The notes beneath the pieces were generated by a model. The model worked only from the letters and a program-made list of their open reading frames with translations. It ran no database searches and was not told where the DNA came from. Positions 7,872 through 9,367 of a stretch of DNA of 9,367 nt are shown piece after piece (within the stretch, counting starts at the first letter, position 1; the number at the start of each line of letters is the position of its first letter). Location of the stretch: positions 1-9,367 of the forward strand of contig JALHJD010000103.1 of the NCBI GenBank assembly GCA_022837185.1. Reading direction: 5' to 3'. Both the position numbers and the translations under genes were made by a program. Source of the stretch: Desulfobacteraceae bacterium. Its GTDB lineage: Bacteria; Desulfobacterota; Desulfobulbia; Desulfobulbales; Desulfobulbaceae.

Positions 7872-7893
7872 ATTTGTGTGCAAATGGTATAAA
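7872..7893 (+). promoter_or_regulatory. Probable extended -10 promoter with adjacent inverted repeat, upstream of the FKBP gene
   Basis: In the AT-rich spacer after the Smr gene, TGGTATAAA (7885-7893) matches an extended -10 element (TGnTATAAT). No good -35 hexamer lies 16-18 nt upstream, which extended -10 promoters tolerate. Immediately upstream, ATTTG-TGTG-CAAAT (7872-7885) is a short perfect inverted repeat that abuts the -10 element and could be a regulator site. Predicted transcription would begin near 7900, giving a leader of about 65 nt. The motifs are visible; promoter activity and operator function are inferred. Confidence 0.45.
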
Positions 7894-7950
7894 AAAAACC
7901 GAAGTGTTACGCCAATGGATGCACTCTGGTACATCTCAATTTAATTTCAT

Positions 7951-7958
7951 GGAAGGAG
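7951..7958 (+). promoter_or_regulatory. Strong ribosome-binding site deciding the FKBP start
   Basis: GGAAGGAG lies 6 nt before the ATG at 7965. This spacing favours the ATG over the in-frame TTG at 7962 and over the internal ATG at 7977, and it leaves a complete signal peptide. Confidence 0.75.
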
Positions 7959-7964
7959 ACGTTG

Positions 7965-8690
7965 ATGCGAATATTGATGCAATGCTTGCTGATTGTTCTG
8001 CTCGCTTGCGGTCAGGCGCTTGCGGAAGAAAAGAAACAGGTGGAGTTGACCACCGATGTCCAGAAGTTAAGCTATGCCCTGGGGCTTGATCTCGGGACCT
8101 ATTTCAAGACCCTGGGAGAGGACCTTGATCTGACGATTCTCCACCAGGGTGTGCTGGATTCATACCAGGGCGGGAAGCCCCTGCTCAGCGAAGAGGAGGC
8201 CGCAGAAATTCAGCAGAAGTTCGTCCAGAAGCAGCAGGAGGAACGGTTGACGCAGACCCTTGAAATGATGAGTAAAAACAAACAGGCGGCGGATGACTTT
8301 CTGAAAGAGAACGCAGCCAGGGAAGGTGTGGTCACCACCGATTCCGGCCTGCAGTACAAGATACTGACCCCGGGAGACGGGCCCAAGCCGCGCGCGGAAG
8401 ACACCGTCAAGGTTCACTACAAGGGAACCCTGCTGGACGGGTCGGAATTCGACAGTTCGTATTCGCGGGGGGAACCGGCGGTGTTTCCCTTGAATCAGGT
8501 TATCCCCGGGTGGACTGAAGCACTGCAGCTGATGAACACAGGCACAAAGGCCCAGATTTTTCTCCCGCCCGACCTCGCCTACGGTGACCGTGGCGCGCCG
8601 CCGGTCATCGAGCCCGGCTCCATGCTGATTTTTGAGGTGGAACTGATCGGCATAGAAAACGAAATCCCGGGGTTGGAACCGGCGAAGTAA
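7965..8690 (+). CDS. Exported FKBP-type peptidyl-prolyl cis-trans isomerase (FkpA/Mip-like)
   Basis: This is a periplasmic or outer-membrane-associated folding catalyst that isomerises Xaa-Pro bonds. The 241-residue precursor begins with a signal peptide (hydrophobic about 3-20). Cleavage is likely after A-L-A at 20; L-L-A-C15 also resembles a lipobox, so a lipoprotein form is possible. The mature N-terminal part (about 30-115) is the helical FKBP_N dimerisation domain, with K-L-S-Y-A-L-G and a charged Gln/Glu-rich helix. The FKBP domain (about 122-231) has the expected residues H151-Y-K-G-T-L-L-D-G, F162-D163-S-S, F174-P-L, V179-I-P-G-W and L-A-Y206-G, ending in L-I-F-E-V-E-L-I. Length and layout match the FkpA/Mip class. 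It has its own promoter candidate and a strong ribosome-binding site. It is followed after 30 nt by a small Cys/Lys-rich gene. Confidence 0.93.
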   Translation: MRILMQCLLIVLLACGQALAEEKKQVELTTDVQKLSYALGLDLGTYFKTLGEDLDLTILHQGVLDSYQGGKPLLSEEEAAEIQQKFVQKQQEERLTQTLEMMSKNKQAADDFLKENAAREGVVTTDSGLQYKILTPGDGPKPRAEDTVKVHYKGTLLDGSEFDSSYSRGEPAVFPLNQVIPGWTEALQLMNTGTKAQIFLPPDLAYGDRGAPPVIEPGSMLIFEVELIGIENEIPGLEPAK

Positions 8691-8706
8691 AGGGACCGGT
8701 TCCCTT
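8690..8706 (+). other. Small hairpin at the FKBP stop codon
   Basis: AAGGGA (8690-8695) pairs with TCCCTT (8701-8706) around a CCGGT loop, beginning at the last base of the FKBP stop codon. No U-tract follows, so read-through into the next small gene is expected. It may affect mRNA stability. Confidence 0.3.
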
Positions 8707-8720
8707 GTCCGGAGGAAGGG

Positions 8721-8924
8721 GTGGGAAAAAAGATAAGGAAGCCGAAAAAGCGGTGCTGCGGCAAATTCCTCAAGGAAGGAAAACATTGTAAAAATTGCCC
8801 GGTATTGCTGAGGGACACCGCCCCGCCCCCCGGAGGGGGCTCCGGACGAAAGGAAGACGACGGAAAAAAGAAGAAAAAAAAGGGAAAAAAAGAAAAGAAA
8901 GCGGGAAAAAACAAAAAGAAATAA
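8721..8924 (+). CDS. Small Cys-cluster, lysine-rich protein of unknown function
   Basis: I do not recognise this 67-residue protein. It begins at a GTG preceded by GGAGG (8711-8715) with 5-nt spacing, a good ribosome-binding site 30 nt after the FKBP gene. The N-terminal third is basic and carries C12-C13 and C23-x2-C26-P with H22 between them (K-R-C-C-G-K-F-L-K-E-G-K-H-C-K-N-C-P), a plausible metal-binding knuckle. A Pro-Gly linker (P-P-P-G-G-G, 36-41) follows, then a tail of about 27 residues made almost only of Lys with a few Gly, Asp, Glu, Ala and Asn. There is no signal peptide or membrane segment, so it is probably cytoplasmic; binding to nucleic acid or another polyanion is an inference from charge alone. 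The tail is encoded by long A runs. The gene ends 33 nt before a strong terminator stem, which supports it as the last gene of the unit. Confidence 0.65.
   Translation: MGKKIRKPKKRCCGKFLKEGKHCKNCPVLLRDTAPPPGGGSGRKEDDGKKKKKKGKKEKKAGKNKKK
8825..8845 (+). other. Two overlapping, mutually exclusive GC hairpins inside the small gene
   Basis: GCCCCC (8825-8830) pairs with GGGGGC (8835-8840) around CGGA. Alternatively CCGGAG (8830-8835) pairs with CTCCGG (8840-8845) around GGGG. They share bases, so only one can form at a time. They encode the Pro-Gly linker and lie just before the A-rich tail region. No function is known. Confidence 0.35.
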
Positions 8925-8955
8925 AAAAATTTTTTCCGGCACAGGATGCCGTTTT
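8923..8955. terminator. Weak hairpin, possible - strand terminator for the channel gene
   Basis: CGGCA (8937-8941) pairs with TGCCG (8947-8951) around CAGGA. On the + strand it is followed by TTTT (8952-8955). On the - strand it is followed, after 7 nt, by a run of seven T (8929-8923), making it a candidate terminator for the convergent - strand gene. The stem is only 5 bp, so the call is tentative. Confidence 0.35.
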
Positions 8956-8957
8956 CG

Positions 8958-8990
8958 GCCATGGTCCTTCTGGGGACCATGGCTTTTTTT
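8958..8990 (+). terminator. Strong rho-independent terminator ending the FKBP/small-protein unit
   Basis: GCCATGGTCC (8958-8967) and GGACCATGGC (8974-8983) form a perfect 10-bp stem with a 6-nt loop, followed directly by seven T (8984-8990). It sits 33 nt after the small-gene stop and lies between convergent genes. Confidence 0.92.
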
Positions 8991-9000
8991 GTTCCCGGCA

Positions 9001-9030
9001 AGGGACGCTTGTTTTTCCGTCCCTATTTTT
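9001..9030 (+). terminator. Secondary hairpin with short T tract, possible backup terminator
   Basis: AGGGACG (9001-9007) pairs with CGTCCCT (9018-9024) around a T-rich 10-nt loop, followed by ATTTTT (9025-9030). It is weaker than the terminator just upstream and could act as a second stop for + strand transcripts. Confidence 0.4.
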
Positions 9031-9071
9031 CTGCATCCCGGCCCCCTGCAGGGTTTTGCCAGGGACTTTCC

Positions 9072-9367
9072 CTATTTCCTATCGGGATAGGCGGTGTTAA
9101 AGCTTTTTTCCGCTTCGGCGGTGCCGATCATGACCATTTCATCGTCCTTGTCAAGAACCGCGAAGGGGTCCGGGTTGATGCGCAGGTTGCCTTCCCGGAG
9201 GAGAGCTATGACGCTGCAGCCGGTGTCTTCGCGGATGCCGCTCTCCAGCAGGGATTTTCCCGCCAGCCGCGGGGGGACCTTGCATCGGAAAATATTCAGC
9301 CCTTCGGTGAGCATCAGTATCCTGCCCGGAGCCAGGATATTGATGATGGTGTTGGCGGCCATGGAGG
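9072..9367 (-). CDS. TrkA-C (RCK_C) domain protein, C-terminal part of a potassium channel/transport protein (5' partial)
   Basis: The visible ~98 C-terminal residues read on the - strand from the right edge to a TAG at 9074-9072. They contain a TrkA-C/RCK_C fold pattern: F-R-C-K-V-P-x-x-L-A-G-K-S-L, then E-S-G-I-R-E-D-T-G-C-S-V-I-A-L, a P-D-P-F-A-V-L segment and D-E-M-V-M-I-G-T-A-E-A-E-K-S-F. In potassium channels and Trk/Ktr subunits this domain follows an NAD-binding RCK_N domain and senses ligands that gate potassium flux. The leading A-N-T-I-I-N-I-L stretch looks like the end of that upstream domain, and the frame is open to the window edge. The ATG at 9362 is therefore probably internal and the gene starts outside. 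Which parent protein it is (channel, TrkA or another transporter) cannot be decided. It converges on the + strand unit. Confidence 0.8.
   Translation of the reverse strand, partial: SMAANTIINILAPGRILMLTEGLNIFRCKVPPRLAGKSLLESGIREDTGCSVIALLREGNLRINPDPFAVLDKDDEMVMIGTAEAEKSFNTAYPDRK

Noticed and set aside
7874..8089. 71-codon + strand frame overlapping the FKBP start
   Set aside because: It starts before the probable transcription start, lacks a ribosome-binding site and overlaps the signal-peptide coding region in another frame.
8865..8935. A-rich tract as a tandem repeat, CRISPR or insertion scar
   Set aside because: It is irregular AAA/AAG coding sequence in frame with the small protein, with no fixed repeat unit or target-site duplication.
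9078..9091. CCTAT-CGGG-ATAGG inverted repeat as a - strand terminator
   Set aside because: It lies within the last codons of the channel gene and is not followed by a T tract on the - strand.

Overview
The window looks like a chromosomal housekeeping segment from a GC-rich, Gram-negative bacterium, probably of the deltaproteobacterial type (Desulfobacterota; a Desulfobulbales- or Desulfuromonadia-like lineage is my best guess). The grounds are the gene order dxr-rseP-tsaB-ispG-proS, the GC-rich codon use and the family resemblance of the proteins. The species cannot be fixed from this sequence alone. I see no mobile elements, phage genes, CRISPR arrays, tRNA or rRNA genes.

Region 1 (1-5063, + strand) is a tightly packed housekeeping operon: the 3' end of dxr (MEP isoprenoid pathway), rseP (site-2 intramembrane protease), tsaB (tRNA t6A modification), ispG (MEP pathway, 4Fe-4S enzyme) and proS (prolyl-tRNA synthetase). 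The genes overlap or nearly touch (gaps or overlaps of +6, -16, -1 and +44 nt), which implies cotranscription and translational coupling. The theme is isoprenoid supply, envelope stress proteolysis and translation.

Region 2 (5064-7835, + strand) starts with a 161-nt gap. The gap holds a hairpin across the proS stop codon and a possible 27-codon leader ORF that ends on the ribosome-binding region of the next gene. Then comes a long RelA/SpoT-family alarmone enzyme. Its synthetase half is intact, but its HD hydrolase half has lost most of its catalytic residues. Overlapping its 3' end is a small zinc-ribbon/Smr-domain protein of the 'LEKGMPT' subtype. The pair suggests a stress module concerned with the ribosome or RNA.

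Region 3 (7836-8990, + strand) begins with an AT-rich intergenic stretch carrying a probable extended -10 promoter. It is followed by an exported FKBP-type peptidyl-prolyl isomerase with an FkpA/Mip layout. Next is a 67-aa protein with a four-cysteine cluster and an extremely lysine-rich tail. A strong intrinsic terminator closes the unit.

Region 4 (8991-9367) holds further hairpins and, on the - strand, the C-terminal part of a TrkA-C (RCK_C) potassium-channel-type protein that runs off the right edge.

The most notable items are the Rel protein with a degenerate hydrolase centre but a bifunctional-type RXKD synthetase motif, the possible leader ORF in front of it, the noncanonical Smr protein coupled to it, and the Cys-cluster/poly-Lys small protein, which I cannot assign to a family.
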